Assembly (NCBI RefSeq): GCF_019219075.1
Contig: NZ_JAHUWJ010000008.1
Coordinates: forward strand, 186,001 to 250,000
Direction: 5' to 3'
Source of the DNA: Chitinophaga sp. sic0106
Lineage (GTDB): Bacteria > Bacteroidota > Bacteroidia > Chitinophagales > Chitinophagaceae
Length of the DNA: 64,000 bases
Below, piece after piece: positions 17,515-29,000 of the stretch. The position numbers and the translations under genes are program-made. Below the pieces are notes generated by a model. That model was not told where the DNA came from and searched no databases. It saw only the letters and a list, made by a program, of their open reading frames with translations. Within the stretch, counting starts at the first letter, position 1. Each line of letters begins with the position of its first letter.

Positions 17515-19917
17515 ATGAATAGATTTTATTTAGGAAATTCAGAAGATGAAATGGAGTTCATGCCTATTATCCCACTCAGTGAAGACGGAGAGGGAGAACA
17601 GGATGAGAAAATCCCCGATGAACTGGCATTATTACCTTTACGAAATACAGTACTATTCCCTGGCGTGGTGTTACCCATCACCGTTGGCAGGGATAAATCC
17701 ATAAAGGCAGTTAACGACGCTTACAAGACTGACAAAATGGTTGGTGTAGTAGCGCAAAAAGACAGTACGATCGAAGATCCTACGGTGTCTGATCTCAGTG
17801 AGGTGGGTACCGTGGCCCGTATAGTAAAACTGATTAAAATGCCGGATGGTGGCACTACCATCATTATTCAGGGCCGTAAGCGCTTTAAGATCAATGAAGT
17901 AGTAACCGAAGATCCTTATTTCAAAGCTAAAATTGAGCTGCTGCAGGATGAACTGGTAGAAGATGATACCGAGTTTGATGCCTACATCTCCTCGATTAAG
18001 GACCTCGCTACACAGATTATTCAGTTATCGCCCAACCTGCCTTCCGAGGCAAGCATTATCCTCAAAAACATTGAAAATGCTTCTTTCCTGGTGCATTTCG
18101 TGTCTTCCAACCTTAATTCTGAACTGAAGGATAAGCAATTATTGCTGGAAACCAATAACCTGCGCCATAGGGCAGAGCTATTGATGAAACTCCTGCAAAC
18201 AGAATTACAGCTGGCGGAACTGAAAAATAAAATTACCAATAAAACCAAGGCTGACCTCGATAAACAGCAGCGCGATTACTTCCTGCAACAGCAGATGAAA
18301 TCGATTAAAGAGGAGTTAGGCGGAGATAGTAATGATCGCGAGATCCGCGAGATGAAGCGTAAGGCGGAAGACAAAAAATGGCCGGCTGCTGCTGCCGAAG
18401 CTTTCACCAAAGGCATCGAGAAACTCGAGCGCATGCATCCCAGCACACCGGATTACAGCGTGGTGTATAACCACCTGGACTTGTTGCTGGACCTGCCGTG
18501 GAACGAATATACCACTGATAGTTACGACCTGAAAAAGGCGAAAAAGGTACTGGATAACGACCATTACGGTATGGAAAAGATCAAGGAGCGTATCCTTGAA
18601 TACCTGGCGGTGCTGAAGCTGAAAGGTGATATGAAATCACCTATTCTTTGCTTTGTAGGCCCTCCGGGTATCGGTAAAACCTCTTTGGGTCGCTCTATTG
18701 CCAATGCAGTAGGCCGTAAATATGCCCGTTTAAGCTTGGGTGGTATGCACGACGAAAGCGAGATCCGCGGCCATCGTAAAACCTATATCGGTGCAATGCC
18801 TGGCCGTATTGTACAATCCATCCGTAAAATCAAATCTTCCAATCCGGTAATGATACTGGACGAGATTGATAAATTAGCCAATGATCACCGGGGAGATCCA
18901 AGTTCCGCTATGCTGGAAGTGCTCGATCCGGAGCAAAACAGCACTTTCTACGATAATTACCTGGAGCTGGAATATGACCTGAGCAAGGTCCTGTTCATTG
19001 CCACAGCAAACAATGTAGCTGCCATTCCGGCGGCATTGCGCGACAGGCTGGAGATCATCGATCTTACAGGGTATTCAATCGAAGAGAAGGTAGAGATAGC
19101 GAAGCGTCACCTGATACCAAAGCAGAAAGATGCGCATGGCCTGAAGGATTATAAAATCCGTATAGCCAACAGCGTTATTGAACATATTATTGCTGACTAC
19201 ACCCGTGAAAGCGGTGTACGTGAGCTGGACCGGCAGTTTGCTGCCCTGATGCGTAACCTTGCTAAAGAGGTGGCATTGGGTAATCCTTTACCAGACGCAG
19301 TTACCAACGAATTCGTGGAAAAAGTACTGGGTAAATCCAGGTATTCCAACGAAATCTACAAGGTGGGTAATCCGCCGGGAGTGGCCGTAGGCCTCGCCTG
19401 GACTTATGTAGGCGGAGACATCCTGTTTATCGAAAGTAGTCTGAGTGAAGGCAAGGGCGATCTGAAGCTGACCGGTAACCTTGGCAATGTGATGAAGGAA
19501 TCCGCAGTAACTGCAATGACTTACCTGCAGGGCAATGCGGCTACTTACAAGATTGATCCTAAAATGTTCAGGGAAAAGAGTGTGCATGTGCACGTACCGG
19601 AAGGCGCCGTACCTAAAGATGGTCCAAGTGCCGGTATCACCATGCTCACCGCGCTGGCATCTGCCTTTACCGGCCGCCGCGTGAAATCATATCTGGCCAT
19701 GACGGGTGAAATAACGCTCCGCGGACAGGTACTGCCGGTAGGTGGTATTAAAGAGAAAATTCTGGCTGCCAAACGCGCCGGTATTCGCGAAATCGTCCTC
19801 TGCTGGCAAAATGAAAAAGACATAAAAGACATTAATCCGGATTATATCAAGGGGGTTAAGTTCCATTATGTGAGAGAAATGAACCAAGTGCTGGATATTG
19901 CGTTATTAAAGAAGTAA
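17515..19917 (+). CDS. lon: ATP-dependent protease Lon
   Basis: An 800-residue AAA+ serine protease that degrades misfolded and regulatory proteins in the cytoplasm. The N-terminal substrate domain begins near residue 35 ([14 protein letters not shown]). A coiled region is around residues 220-300. The Walker A motif is GPPGIGKTS near 383 and Walker B is MILDEIDK. The proteolytic domain holds the Ser/Lys dyad at Ser705 (KDGPSAG) and Lys748 (GGIKEK). The length is typical. The start at 17515 gives a 12-residue extension before a second ATG at 17551; either could be used. It is monocistronic, with a hairpin terminator at 20017. Confidence 0.98.
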   Translation: MNRFYLGNSEDEMEFMPIIPLSEDGEGEQDEKIPDELALLPLRNTVLFPGVVLPITVGRDKSIKAVNDAYKTDKMVGVVAQKDSTIEDPTVSDLSEVGTVARIVKLIKMPDGGTTIIIQGRKRFKINEVVTEDPYFKAKIELLQDELVEDDTEFDAYISSIKDLATQIIQLSPNLPSEASIILKNIENASFLVHFVSSNLNSELKDKQLLLETNNLRHRAELLMKLLQTELQLAELKNKITNKTKADLDKQQRDYFLQQQMKSIKEELGGDSNDREIREMKRKAEDKKWPAAAAEAFTKGIEKLERMHPSTPDYSVVYNHLDLLLDLPWNEYTTDSYDLKKAKKVLDNDHYGMEKIKERILEYLAVLKLKGDMKSPILCFVGPPGIGKTSLGRSIANAVGRKYARLSLGGMHDESEIRGHRKTYIGAMPGRIVQSIRKIKSSNPVMILDEIDKLANDHRGDPSSAMLEVLDPEQNSTFYDNYLELEYDLSKVLFIATANNVAAIPAALRDRLEIIDLTGYSIEEKVEIAKRHLIPKQKDAHGLKDYKIRIANSVIEHIIADYTRESGVRELDRQFAALMRNLAKEVALGNPLPDAVTNEFVEKVLGKSRYSNEIYKVGNPPGVAVGLAWTYVGGDILFIESSLSEGKGDLKLTGNLGNVMKESAVTAMTYLQGNAATYKIDPKMFREKSVHVHVPEGAVPKDGPSAGITMLTALASAFTGRRVKSYLAMTGEITLRGQVLPVGGIKEKILAAKRAGIREIVLCWQNEKDIKDINPDYIKGVKFHYVREMNQVLDIALLKK

Positions 19918-20016
19918 CAAAGTGTATCATTACTGTCACTCCTGACGGTAACCTATAAAAATTCATATCGGTTTGTTGTGACCCCGGTATGAATCATGTT
20001 GATTGTTTTAAGGGTT

Positions 20017-20052
20017 CGATAAAGCCATTTGCGGAAGCGAGTGGCTTTATCG
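20017..20052 (+). terminator. Terminator after lon
   Basis: A perfect 11-bp stem CGATAAAGCCA/TGGCTTTATCG with a 14-base loop, followed by CTTTT. It lies 100 bases downstream of the lon stop codon. Confidence 0.75.
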
Positions 20053-20069
20053 CTTTTGTTAAGCTTATA

Positions 20070-20112
20070 CCGAAAACAGCAAAGGGGCCATTGGCCCCTT
20101 TGCTGTTTTCGG
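20070..20112. repeat. Perfect 20-bp inverted repeat
   Basis: Twenty bases from 20070 to 20089 are exactly complementary to 20093-20112, with a 3-base loop. There is no T-run on either side, so it is not a simple rho-independent terminator. It lies between the convergent lon and pdxJ genes and could block read-through from both, or act as an extragenic palindrome. Confidence 0.85.
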
Positions 20113-20148
20113 CTTTCCGTCTGGCTGAAAGCCGAAGGAAAAATTATG

Positions 20149-20880
20149 CTAATCTACCAGCTGGCGTTTATACAGCTGAATCGTATTCTCCAGTCCGAAA
20201 TAAATGGCATCCGCCACCAGTGCATGCCCAATTGAAACTTCCTTTAACTGCGGGATATGCAGTTTAAAGAAGCGGAGATTATCCAGGTTGAGGTCGTGAC
20301 CGGCGTTAAGGTCGAGTCCTATATCGGAGGCTGCGCGTGCAGTGTTTTTGTAGTCATTAAACAGCTGCAGGTTTTGCGGCTGTGTACGGGCGTTAAAGTA
20401 TTCTTCCGCATATGGGCCGGTATAGAGTTCTATACGGTCGGCACCGGCAGATTTAGCACCTTCCACGAGGTTTACGTCTGGGTTCAGGAAGATGGAAACA
20501 CGGATGCCGGCTTTTTTGAAGGCACCGATCACATCTTTCAGGAATGACTGATAAGTAATGGTATCCCATCCGGTGTTGGAGGTGATCGCATCCGGTGGAT
20601 CTGGTACCAGGGTAACCTGTTCTGGTTTTACTTTCAATACCAGGTCCATAAAATCTGGTGACGGGTAACCTTCTATGTTGAATTCAGTGGTGACAAGTGG
20701 TTTCAGGTCGAGTACGTCCTGGTAACGGATATGCCTTTCATCGGGGCGAGGGTGTACAGTAATACCATCAGCGCCGAATCGCTCACAGTCCTGGGCTACC
20801 TTTAAAATATCTGGAACGTTGCCACCGCGAGCATTGCGCAGTGTTGCAAACTTGTTGATGTTAACACTCAGCTTTGTCAT
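20149..20880 (-). CDS. pdxJ: Pyridoxine 5'-phosphate synthase
   Basis: A 243-residue TIM-barrel enzyme that condenses 1-deoxyxylulose 5-phosphate with 3-amino-2-oxopropyl phosphate to make vitamin B6. Typical family sequence: [17 protein letters not shown] at residues 4-20, [16 protein letters not shown] near residue 35, the conserved EGYPS near 70, TLVPDPPD near 91, and GHDLNLDN near 202. The length is standard. It is convergent with lon. No strong promoter box is visible in the 20 bases directly upstream. Confidence 0.97.
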   Translation of the reverse strand: MTKLSVNINKFATLRNARGGNVPDILKVAQDCERFGADGITVHPRPDERHIRYQDVLDLKPLVTTEFNIEGYPSPDFMDLVLKVKPEQVTLVPDPPDAITSNTGWDTITYQSFLKDVIGAFKKAGIRVSIFLNPDVNLVEGAKSAGADRIELYTGPYAEEYFNARTQPQNLQLFNDYKNTARAASDIGLDLNAGHDLNLDNLRFFKLHIPQLKEVSIGHALVADAIYFGLENTIQLYKRQLVD

Positions 20881-20975
20881 GCCGCAAAAATATTGATTTT
20901 TTTTTGGAAGTAACTGTATTAAGATGCTTGCCGCAGGCTGTCCGCAGGCGGTGTGTTCTGCGGTGTCTACGCCAC

Positions 20976-21076
20976 CGCCTACACGATCGGCTGCGCCAGC
21001 AGTTACAATACCGTCTATACTGCGCTTACACGGTGCTTACACTACGCCTACACGATCGGCTACGCCAGCAGTTACA
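20976..21076. repeat. 32-base direct repeat with degenerate short repeats
   Basis: Bases 20976-21007 recur at 21045-21076 with one mismatch (31/32). The space between and after them contains further shortened copies of GCTTACAC and ACGCCTAC. Open frames across this stretch are by-products of the repeat. It lies between pdxJ and ahcY, outside any gene I can support. Confidence 0.85.
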
Positions 21077-21115
21077 TTACGCTTACACTACGCCTACGCT
21101 ATCACCTTATGCTCC

Positions 21116-21159
21116 CCGCGCGTAGCGCGGAATCTCCCCACCGATGCCGAAGGCATCGG
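21116..21159. repeat. Pair of adjacent palindromes, REP-like
   Basis: Two tight hairpins: CCGCGC/GCGCGG around GTA (21116-21130) and CCGATGCC/GGCATCGG around GAA (21141-21159), ten bases apart. The paired design resembles repetitive extragenic palindromes, but no second copy is visible in this window. Confidence 0.6.
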
Positions 21160-21173
21160 TATTCTGGTGACAT

Positions 21174-21203
21174 AAAAAAAGCGGGTACCGGAAAGGCACC
21201 CGC
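21174..21203 (-). terminator. Terminator after ahcY
   Basis: On the minus strand a 9-bp stem GCGGGTGCC/GGTACCCGC (one G-U pair) with a 5-base loop is followed by seven T. Confidence 0.93.
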
Positions 21204-21226
21204 TCTGTACTATGTTTACAGTACGA

Positions 21227-22555
21227 TTAGTATCTGTAGTAATCTGGTTTGAATGGACCTTCCACTGGCAGGCCGAGGTATTCGGACTGGCTAGGAGTGA
21301 GTACGTCCAGTTCTACACCTACTTTTTTCAGGTGCAGGCGGGCAACTTTTTCATCCAGATGTTTAGGCAGTACGTAAACTTTGTTTTCGTACTTATCTGC
21401 GTTCAGCCAGAGTTCCAGCTGAGCCAGGGTTTGGTTGGTGAAAGAGTTGGACATTACGAAAGATGGGTGACCAGTAGCGCAACCCAGGTTCACCAGGCGG
21501 CCTTCAGCCAGCAGGATGATATCTTTACCATCGATAGTGTATTTATCTACCTGTGGTTTGATTTCAACTTTAGTATTGCCGTAGTTTTTATTTAACCATG
21601 CAACGTCGATTTCGATATCGAAGTGACCGATATTGGAAACGATGCATTTGTCTTTCATCAGTTTGAAGTGTTCGCCAGTGATGATATCGCGGCAGCCGGT
21701 AGTGGTAACTACGATGTCAGCTTCTTTGATAGCGTCGCTCATTTTTTTCACTTCATAACCTTCCATAGCAGCCTGCAGGGCGCAGATTGGATCGATTTCA
21801 GTAACGATTACACGTGCACCGGCACCGCGGAGAGACTCAGCAGAACCTTTACCCACGTCACCGAAACCAGCAACTACAGCCACTTTACCGGCGATCATTA
21901 CGTCGGTAGCGCGACGGATAGCATCTACGCAGGATTCGCGGCAACCGTATTTGTTATCGAATTTGGATTTGGTTACAGAGTCATTGATGTTGATCGCTGG
22001 CATTGGAAGCGTACCGTTTTTCATGCGCTCGTAGAGGCGGTGAACACCGGTAGTAGTTTCTTCAGACAAGCCTTTGATATGCTGGATCAGCTCAGTGTAT
22101 TTATCCAGTACCATGTTGGTCAGGTCACCACCATCATCCAGGATCATGTTCAGCGGACGGTCAGCACCACCGAAGAACAGGGTTTGTTCGATACACCAGT
22201 CAAAGTCCTGCTCATTGAGGCCTTTCCAGGCGAATACAGGTACACCTGCAGCAGCTACAGCGGCAGCAGCATGGTCCTGGGTGGAAAAGATATTGCAGGA
22301 GCTCCAGCGTACCTCTGCACCCAGGTGAACCAGGGTTTCGATCAGTACGGCAGTCTGGATAGTCATGTGCAGGCAACCAGCAATACGCGCACCTTTCAGT
22401 GGCTGGCTGGTACCATATTCCTCACGGAGAGACATCAGACCTGGCATTTCAGCTTCTGCCAGTTCAATTTCCTTGCGGCCCCACTCAGCGAGGGACATAT
22501 CTTTTACCTTATATTTCAGGTCAAAGTCAATGTTAGAGTTTGAAACAGTAGACAT
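21227..22555 (-). CDS. ahcY: Adenosylhomocysteinase (S-adenosylhomocysteine hydrolase)
   Basis: A 442-residue NAD-dependent enzyme that splits S-adenosylhomocysteine into adenosine and homocysteine in the methyl cycle. Signatures are [16 protein letters not shown], the NAD-binding [10 protein letters not shown] near residue 220 and the C-terminal [15 protein letters not shown] segment ([16 protein letters not shown]), ending in KPDYYRY as usual. I chose the ATG at 22555 over the one at 22573, because a TAGATTTG promoter box covers 22571-22578 and would overlap the longer start. Confidence 0.97.
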   Translation of the reverse strand: MSTVSNSNIDFDLKYKVKDMSLAEWGRKEIELAEAEMPGLMSLREEYGTSQPLKGARIAGCLHMTIQTAVLIETLVHLGAEVRWSSCNIFSTQDHAAAAVAAAGVPVFAWKGLNEQDFDWCIEQTLFFGGADRPLNMILDDGGDLTNMVLDKYTELIQHIKGLSEETTTGVHRLYERMKNGTLPMPAININDSVTKSKFDNKYGCRESCVDAIRRATDVMIAGKVAVVAGFGDVGKGSAESLRGAGARVIVTEIDPICALQAAMEGYEVKKMSDAIKEADIVVTTTGCRDIITGEHFKLMKDKCIVSNIGHFDIEIDVAWLNKNYGNTKVEIKPQVDKYTIDGKDIILLAEGRLVNLGCATGHPSFVMSNSFTNQTLAQLELWLNADKYENKVYVLPKHLDEKVARLHLKKVGVELDVLTPSQSEYLGLPVEGPFKPDYYRY

Positions 22556-22570
22556 TCTTACTTTTTTTTG

Positions 22571-22578
22571 CAAATCTA
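22571..22578 (-). promoter_or_regulatory. Promoter -7 box for ahcY
   Basis: TAGATTTG on the minus strand fits TAnnTTTG. It predicts a leader of only about ten bases to the ATG at 22555. Confidence 0.55.
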
Positions 22579-22689
22579 TGGTTATTTTTTCTTTCTACAT
22601 AGCTTCCGATACCCCATTTTTTCTTTTTAAACGTTAAAAATTCTGAAAAAATCCTTCGCAGGCTGCATTTTCTTCTCCCTATATTTTTA

Positions 22690-22721
22690 TTTGAATAAAT
22701 ATATTTTATGTTTTAAATTTG
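22690..22721 (+). promoter_or_regulatory. Strong candidate promoter of the adhesin operon
   Basis: TTTG (22690-22693) and TAAATTTG (22714-22721) are separated by exactly 20 bases, a full match to the Bacteroidota vegetative promoter. Transcription from here would give a leader of about 330 bases before the adhesin start at 23061. The region 22574-23018 has no gene. Confidence 0.65.
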
Positions 22722-22861
22722 TAAATTAAAATATATGATTTTATATTTTATTGTTGTGATTTAGAATACAGAGAGAAGTAGATATAATAATCTATATAAA
22801 TCATCCCACTGCTTAAGTATTGCAGGTACTTTGTTTGCTCCACGTTGGATATTTCAACGGA

Positions 22862-22920
22862 ACTTATTAATGCCAATGGCCGGTTTTTCAGCACTTCCTT
22901 AATAAGTGTATGCCATTGGA
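22862..22920 (+). promoter_or_regulatory. Nested inverted repeats in the adhesin leader
   Basis: ACTTATTAA (22862-22870) pairs with TTAATAAGT (22899-22907), and CCAATGGC (22873-22880) can pair with GCCATTGG (22912-22919). The two pairings cross, so they are alternatives or a pseudoknot-like fold. This may be an RNA element controlling the giant gene, or two binding sites. No known riboswitch class is recognised. Confidence 0.4.
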
Positions 22921-23060
22921 GAGCCATTTTACGGAATCCGCATATAGGGTTTTACAAAGGACTGTTTTCATTACTGACTTAAAATCTATATGTATAAATA
23001 GAAATTTTACAAACTTATATGTTAGTCCTGTCCTATCCTACGAAAGTATCTAAGACAGCT

Positions 23061-26000
23061 ATGCGCCAACGTTTAGCCTTCTCCGTGAGGAAAGTGTTGC
23101 TGATAGCCATCCTCCTGCTGCCTGCTTTCGCTGCCGTTAGCCAGCAGGTAGTAATAAACCCCTCCGGAGGTAACACCGCCACGGATGGGTTGAGAATCAC
23201 CATAGAAGCAGATGGTAAAATCAATGTTTATCGTAACGGCAGAGCTGAAACAGGAACCAATCCGGATACCGGAAACAAAGGGATATGGACTTTCTGGAAG
23301 GGCCTTTTCTGGAGTGCAGGTGTGCCAGGAACAGTTAACTATCAACCCAATAATATTTCCGTCACAGATGTAATGGGAGATGGTACCCCCGCCAATCCCT
23401 ATAAAGTAGCCATATTTTCCAAAATAGACTATGTTTATTCTGTTGCACGCACCGCCTACATTCGTACCGTCATCAGTTACGAAGCGCCAAAAAAATATTT
23501 TACCTATAACGTAACGATTTATGGAACGGACTTTACAAGAGTAAGCCCATTCCTCTATATCACAGAGTTCGTAGCCTTACAGGATAACATAGGTACCCCG
23601 CAAGTTGAAAACAACCTCAACGCCCGAGGCTTTTATGAAATAGGACAGCCTTATACCAACACCCTTGGTGCGCCTGGCACTATCAATACTTTACCCGGGA
23701 TTGTACGCTTTACAGATGATCATGGGACTTACCCGCAGTCAAACAATGGGGATTATGCACACGTATACCGCCTCAAAGACAATGAAAGTTTTAACTCTGT
23801 AAGTCTGGGACTATATGCCACCACTACAGCCGTGGATGGAAGCTCCGGCGCATTGAACGGAGATGTCAATAATGGAACCGGCACACTCAGGGCCATGGCA
23901 GTAGGCATAAAAATGCCGGAAACAGGCCCTACCACCAACAGATTTGCATCAGGAAGCGTACTGCGTATAGGCTATGACGATACACGCGATATGCTCGCTA
24001 CCACTACCGTCAGAGAACCAATGACAGACGTGAGCGGATTAAACAGTAAACCGGTAACGGTCGAATTTACCGCCGCTACACAGTCCCAAAGCGAAGGCAA
24101 TACCACCGCTCCCGCCACCGGCATGACCATAAAGGTGAGTGCCGGGATTCTTACGGCACCCGCTTACATAAAATTCGCTCCCGATGCAGCAGACGCAGGT
24201 GAGCAACATCCGGCCATCGAAGGGGTAGACTACTCCTACGATCACGCCGGCTTCTGGATTCCGGCAGGCGATTATACCACCGCCAAAAATATCACCGTTA
24301 ACACACTCAAAATCATTGGTAATACAAAACTGGAATACGCCAGAAACCTGAACTTTAAGTTGTTGCCAGCTGTAGACCCACTCGTGGTGCTCGGCACAAG
24401 AACCACTACCAAATACACCATCCTCGACGATGAACCAAGCGATATCTCCGCTTCCGTTACCTCTGCAACCGTAACAGAGAACAACGACGCAATCATCCAT
24501 GTGAAATTGCCGGATAACGTAAACGCGACAGAACAAATCACCGTCACCGCTACCATCGATAACACCGGCGCCACTCACCCGGCAACGGAAGGTACCGACT
24601 TCCCCGCCATCGCTGTTGCTACCATCGAACCAGGACAAAATGGTACAGACCTTATACTCCACGCTACCCTGGACCAGATCATCGAATATGATGAACTGGC
24701 GAAAATTAATATCTCCGCTGTAGTAATGGGTAATACCAAAACTACTAACCAGGATATCACCATAAAAGATGGTACCAAACTCATTGCAGCAAATACCGCC
24801 ATCACCTTTTCAACCATTCCTTCCAGCGATCTGTACGAAGGATATGACGGTTTGCTGGCCTTCTCCCTGCCAGCAGGCATCAGCACCGATGTGCCCATCA
24901 CCCTGTCGCTTGCAGGTATAACGGGAACGGCTAAACCGGCTGATTATACCATTGGCACACCACTGACCATCAGCAGCGGCAATTCAGGATCAACCTCCCT
25001 GCAACTCACTGATGATAACCTGGTGGAAAAAACAGAGACCATGATCCTCGGTGGTACCGCAACAGATGCCGACGGCTTCAATGGCTATACCGTTACCGCA
25101 CATACCATCAATATACTTGACAGCGAATATCCGTTACCTTCCCCTGTGGTGGTACACCTCGACCAATCGGCCATCAGGGAAGGTAATCCTACCGGTGCTA
25201 ATTACCGGATAGAATTACCAGCAGGACTGGCCGCAGGCTATAACATGTCGTTTACCCTTACGCCAGGTACCGGCACCACAGCTGGTACTGACCGATACAC
25301 CATGCCGGCCACCTTTACCATCAACGAAAATGCAACCGGCAGCGATCCCACAGCAGGGAAAATTACCGCGAGCAGCAATACTATACTGGGTGATGACGCC
25401 GTATTGAATTTATTACTTAGCAGCGGCGATGCTAACATCCCGGTTCCGGCAGCACAGCAGCTGAATATCCAGGATGATACCCGCAATACCTCTCCAGGTA
25501 GTAACGTGCTCACCATCACCCCTGTGCAAGCCACACTTGATGAAGGTGAAGCCACCGCATTCAAAATAGCTTTGCCAGATAATATTACCAGCACACAGGC
25601 CATAAATGTGACACTGACAGTGGCAGCTACCTCCACCGCCAACGCGGCGGGTGACTATACCCTGCACACCACCACATTGACGTTACCAGCAGGCAGCACC
25701 TCCATCACCACCACTGACCCGGTAGTAACTGCCGCCACCGATAAAATCATTGAAGGCACCGAAACAATGGTAATTACCGCTACCGCCGATAATAATATTA
25801 CGGTAGCAGGCCCGGTTACCATCAGCATTAATGACCTCACCCACACTGATCAGGCTAACCTGAACCTGACCATCAGCACCACCGCTGAGGCTGACCAGCT
25901 GAAAGAAGGTTTTACCGCTCCATTTACCATCTCATTACCTACCGGTGTTACAACAGAAGTAGACCTCACCGTTACGCTGAAAAATAACACAGGCTCCGCC

Positions 26001-29000
26001 AGCAACCTGGACTACCAATATACGCCTGCCACTTTCACTATGCAGGGCAATAGCGCTGATTTCCAACTGGCACTCCTGACAGATCAATTGCTGGAGCGTG
26101 CAGAAACATTGGTGATTGACGCAACCGTTAGTGATGCTAACGGGACCGCCTACGGGGTTACCGGGCAATCGATCGATATACTGGATGCAAATTATCCGCC
26201 AGCTGCGGTGATCCTGCATACCAGCAAAACATACGTGAAAGAAGGGGAAACACCAGGTACAGAGTTCTGGCTCGAACTACCGGACGGACTCACCGCCGAT
26301 TTCCCGCTTGCCTTCAGCATAGCCAAAGCTGCCGGTACTACCATAGCAGATGGTATGTATGCTTTCGAAAATACCACTGTCACCATCCCTAAAGGCGCAC
26401 AAACTTCTAATCATATCCATATAATGACAAATGTCAATATGGTATTGAACGATGATAAGGTTTTATATATAGGTGCTACCTGCACCACAGATGCTGCCAT
26501 CACCACCGCCGCTCCCCTGAAACTGGATGTGCTGGATGATACCCGCAATGTGTTTCCGGGTGGTGATGTAATTAGCATCACAACCAACAATACTACGCTC
26601 GCAGAAAACAGTACTGCTACTTTCACGATCTCTCTGCCCGCAGGATTTACCTCAGCCACAGAAATTCAGGTGCCGGTAGCTGCTACAGCAGGTACTGCAT
26701 CCGCCACTGACTTCGCCTTTGCAGGTACCGTGCTGACGCTGCCCGCTGCTACTAATAATATCGCGGATGCAACCGTTTCGGCCACTGCCAATGCCGACAT
26801 GATACTGGAAGCTGCTGAAACGTTTACCGTGCAGGCAACCGCTGTAGCTGGATTTACATTAGCTACTTCCAGCTGGACTTATACCATCACCGACGAAACC
26901 CGCAAGGATGCCAATAATCTGAAACTGCATTTTGTAGTTCCACCTGCCGCCGACCTGAAAGAAGGCTTCAGTGGTAAAGTGAGTTTGAGTCTGCCCGCCG
27001 GCGTTACTTCCGAAGTACCACTGTACTTCACCATGAAGCCGAATACCGGCGCTGCAAGCACTTCCGATTATACACTCACATTCCCTGCCGGTAACTTCAC
27101 CGGTAATAATATTGAAGGTGATCTCGTAATACCGCAGGATGGTTTAATGGAAGGCGATGAGGATGTAATATTAAATGCGGATGTAACGGATCATACCAGT
27201 TCCACATTCACCGTTACCAGCAGCCAGTTCACTATCATCGACCATGACTACCCACCGGTAAATCCCGTGATTTATCACCTCAGTAAAGCAAGTATTGCAG
27301 AGGGAGATGTAGATGGTGCTGAATTCTGGGTGGAGCTGCCGGATAATATTGCCGCCGGTAGCAACCTGAGCTTCGCTATCACGGCAGGAGCCGCTACCAC
27401 CGCCGCTTCCGCCGGATATGTGCTGCCCACAAGTGTCACTATCCCAATGGGCGCTAAAATCTCTGACAAAATAAAAATAACAGCAGGTACCAACCAGGTA
27501 TTAAACGACCCTGCTGCATTATATATTAAAGCTGCCTGCGCCGATCCGGTGATCGGCTCACCTGCCGATGTTAAACTGGATATTACAGATAATACCAGGG
27601 TTACTTCTCCGGGTAGTGATGTAATCACCATCACACCAGCAAAAACGACCTTGAAAGAAGGGGAGTCCTCCGCCTTCAACATCGCGCTGCCAGCGAACAT
27701 CACCTCTGCCACGGCTATCACCGTGACCATGGGTGCTACAGCGGGAACCGCTGCCACTGATGACTACAGCTTCAGCGGTACTTCCCTCACCCTGCCTGCG
27801 CTCACCAATAATACGACGCCGGCGGATGTAACGGTTTCAGCTACTTCAGATCTGGTACTTGAAGCAACCGAACAAATGCAGGTGACCGCACAAACAGTAG
27901 CAGGTTATTCCTTAGCCACTGCCACCTGGAATGTGACCATTACGGATGAAACCCGTAATGATGCCGCCAACCGTGTTATATCGTTCAGTACACCAGCAGC
28001 CTCCCTGCTCACAGAAGGCTACACCGGGAAAGTGAATATCAGCCTGCCAACCGGTGTAACTACCCAGGTACCTGTCACCATAAACTTTAAACCAAACACC
28101 GGCAGCGCTAACGCGGCCGACTATACGTTGACCTTCGCAGCAGGCAGCTTTACCGGCAACAACGCAGATGCTGACCTGGAACTTAAACTGGATGGACTGA
28201 TGGAAGGTATTGAAGGTGTGGTAGTAGCTGCCACTGCTACCGACGGCACTGCTTCTGTATTTACCGTGGTACCGCATACTTTCAACATCATCGATAAGGA
28301 CTATCCACCAGTAAATCCGGTAATATTCCACCTGGATAAAACAGCGATAAAGGAAAACGAAACACCAGGAGCTGCCTTCTGGATTGAATTGCCAGACGGT
28401 GCTACTGCCGGCCGCCAGTTTACCTTCAGCCTGGCCGCCGCTACAGGCACTACTGCTGCCAGCGACAGATATACCCTGCCAGCCACCGTTACCATCGAAT
28501 CAGGTAAACAAACTTCTGATCCGGTTTATATTACGGCCACCGCCAACAAGGTGCTGGACGATGATGCCCTATTAAAAATAACTGCTACCTGCACTGATCC
28601 TAACCTCACTGCCGGCACCCCCGTTTCACTGGATATCCAGGATAATACCCGGGTGACTTCACCAAACAGTGACGTGATCACCATTTCAGCAGTTACAGCT
28701 CCGCTCACAGAAAATAATGCAACTAAGTTCAATATCAGCCTGCCTGCAGATATCACCTCTGCAAAAGATATCGTGATATCACTGGGCGCAGCATCATCCA
28801 CTGATTACAGCCTGCTGACCAGTACAATTACACTGCCGGCTACCTCCAATGCTACCACTACCGTGGCAGATGTATTGTCGGCCACAGCGGATGATATTAT
28901 TGAAAACGATGAGCAGGTAACCATCACCGGTAATGCAGGTGCGGGATATACCGTAAACGACTACACGCTCACCATCAATGATGCTACCAGAAGAAATGCC

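Noticed and set aside
20874..21252. Overlapping ORFs of 83-99 codons between pdxJ and ahcY
   Set aside because: They only translate the 32-base direct repeat and its short variants in different frames; amino-acid composition is repeat-driven.
22556..22573. Longer start of ahcY at 22573
   Set aside because: It would start inside the TAGATTTG promoter box and adds residues unlike the family; the ATG at 22555 is preferred.
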